Part shown: positions 14,027 through 14,512 of the stretch, piece after piece
How positions within the stretch are numbered: position 1 is the first letter of the stretch
How the letters are laid out: each line of letters opens with the position of its first letter
DNA from: Pseudomonadota bacterium
GTDB taxonomy: Bacteria > Pseudomonadota > Gammaproteobacteria > Acidiferrobacterales > Acidiferrobacteraceae
DNA length: 14,512 nt
Reading direction: 5' to 3'
Assembly (NCBI GenBank): GCA_021795255.1
Contig: JAJYPQ010000054.1
Span: 1-14,512, forward strand
Translations under genes and position numbers: made by a program
Notes under the pieces: model-generated
What the model saw: only the letters and a program-made list of their open reading frames with translations
The model's database searches: none
Told to the model about the DNA's origin: nothing

Positions 14027-14512
14027 ATGTTTCGCAAAAGGGTCAGCATCCACGAAGCCGCTGAATTCCGGGGGTCGCGCCGTAAATCCCGCAAATGCGG
14101 GAAGCGTGAAGGCAAGGTCGTTCCTGATTGGCGCACGCCGGGCGGTCGTCGTCGCTATGATTTGGCGTGGCTGCGCCCAGAGCGATTTCATGCGCCAGAA
14201 GCGCCGCGTCGTACAGTGGCCTATGCTCGTGTTTCCAGCCATGACCAGAAAGCGGGTTGGGAACGACAGAAGCAGGTATTGGAACTGTACCGCGCCCGTT
14301 AGGGCTGGACGTTCGAGGTGATTGCGGATTGGGGTTCCGGCATGAACTATCGCAAAAAGGGATGAAAGCGCCTGCCCGACGCGGTAGTGGAAGGCCGCGT
14401 CGGGCGGCTGGTTATCGCCCACAAGGACTGGCCGTCACGCTTTCGCGCTGAACTGGTCTTTGCTCTTTGCGAGATGAACAATGTCGCAGGTGGTGATTCT
14501 GAACCAAAGAAC
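14021..14512 (+). mobile_element. Remnant of an IS607-family element (left part, runs off the window)
   Basis: Identified only by its decayed tnpA gene. IS607 elements carry a serine-recombinase TnpA, usually followed by tnpB; any tnpB would lie beyond 14512. Left limit is approximate, since these elements have no terminal inverted repeats and make no target duplication. Given the state of tnpA the copy cannot move on its own. Confidence 0.7.
14027..14512 (+). pseudogene. tnpA: IS607-type serine transposase TnpA, multiply disrupted
   Basis: From ATG 14027 the frame reads a MerR-like DNA-binding start (MFRKRVSIHEAAEF), then VPDWRTPGGRRRYDL (family RTPGGHRRY) and the serine-recombinase catalytic start RRTVAYARVSSHDQKAG-ERQK, where the serine pair in ARVSS supplies the nucleophile. 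A TAG at 14300-14302 falls where ARQGW would normally read Gln. Beyond it the same frame continues GWTFEVIADWGSGMNYRKKG, then a TGA at 14360-14362 where Leu is expected, then KRLPDAVVEGRVGRLVIAHKDW. Near 14486-14489 an extra base shifts the frame; one frame over gives VVILNQR, the family's VVILNQ. The usual HKDRLxRFG is also altered. Within the N-terminal helix-turn-helix, GSRRKSRKC replaces the expected GVxxKTLRRW. The next 3' part is outside the window. Clearly non-functional as a full transposase. Confidence 0.88.

Noticed and set aside
14300..14362. Possible programmed stop-codon readthrough of TAG and TGA in tnpA
   Set aside because: A further frameshift near 14486, a scrambled helix-turn-helix and altered conserved residues point to simple decay.
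14009..14422. 137-residue minus-strand open frame opposite the transposase remnant
   Set aside because: Shadow of the degraded tnpA; the plus-strand reading shows unmistakable serine-recombinase motifs.

Overview
The window reads as chromosomal DNA of a moderately GC-rich proteobacterium. The block gmk-rpoZ-spoT-ridA-recG follows a gammaproteobacterial order. The neighbouring hemW-rdgB-rph-(PP2C)-(kinase)-yicC series is an arrangement familiar from beta- and some gammaproteobacteria. A Gram-negative cell is certain from the TolC/RND efflux genes. An Acidithiobacillus/Acidiferrobacter-type lineage is only a guess; nothing here fixes the genus.

Layout: everything from 1 to 7417 lies on the minus strand and everything from 7553 to the end on the plus strand, diverging from a 135-bp promoter region (7418-7552). 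Reading away from that region on the minus strand: a Hanks-type Ser/Thr kinase and a PP2C phosphatase (7417-5572); a four-gene chain rph-rdgB-hemW-hemJ (5385-2492) whose genes overlap, by a TGA/start overlap at the first two junctions and by 14 bases at the last; and a tripartite efflux operon with its own promoter (TolC-like channel, a very small lipoprotein adaptor, and the N-terminal 199 residues of an RND permease cut by the window edge). On the plus strand: yicC-gmk, then rpoZ-spoT-ridA-recG, again with short spacings or overlaps, and finally a decayed IS607-family serine transposase gene running off the right edge.

Functionally, the core is a housekeeping cluster for RNA maturation and decay (rph, yicC), guanine nucleotide supply and stringent response (gmk, spoT), transcription (rpoZ), nucleotide and metabolite clean-up (rdgB, ridA), replication-fork repair (recG) and heme synthesis and delivery (hemJ, hemW). 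A reversible Ser/Thr phosphorylation module sits in the middle.

The least ordinary items are: the 126-residue lipoprotein adaptor, which seems to keep only the C-terminal part of an RND membrane-fusion protein; a repeated extended -10 element (TTTGCTAAACT or TTTGCTAATAT) upstream of tolC, rph and rpoZ; an 8-bp inverted repeat in the divergent region; a possibly leaderless yicC; an uncertain spoT start; and the multiply broken transposase. I found no CRISPR array, tRNA, rRNA or intact mobile element.
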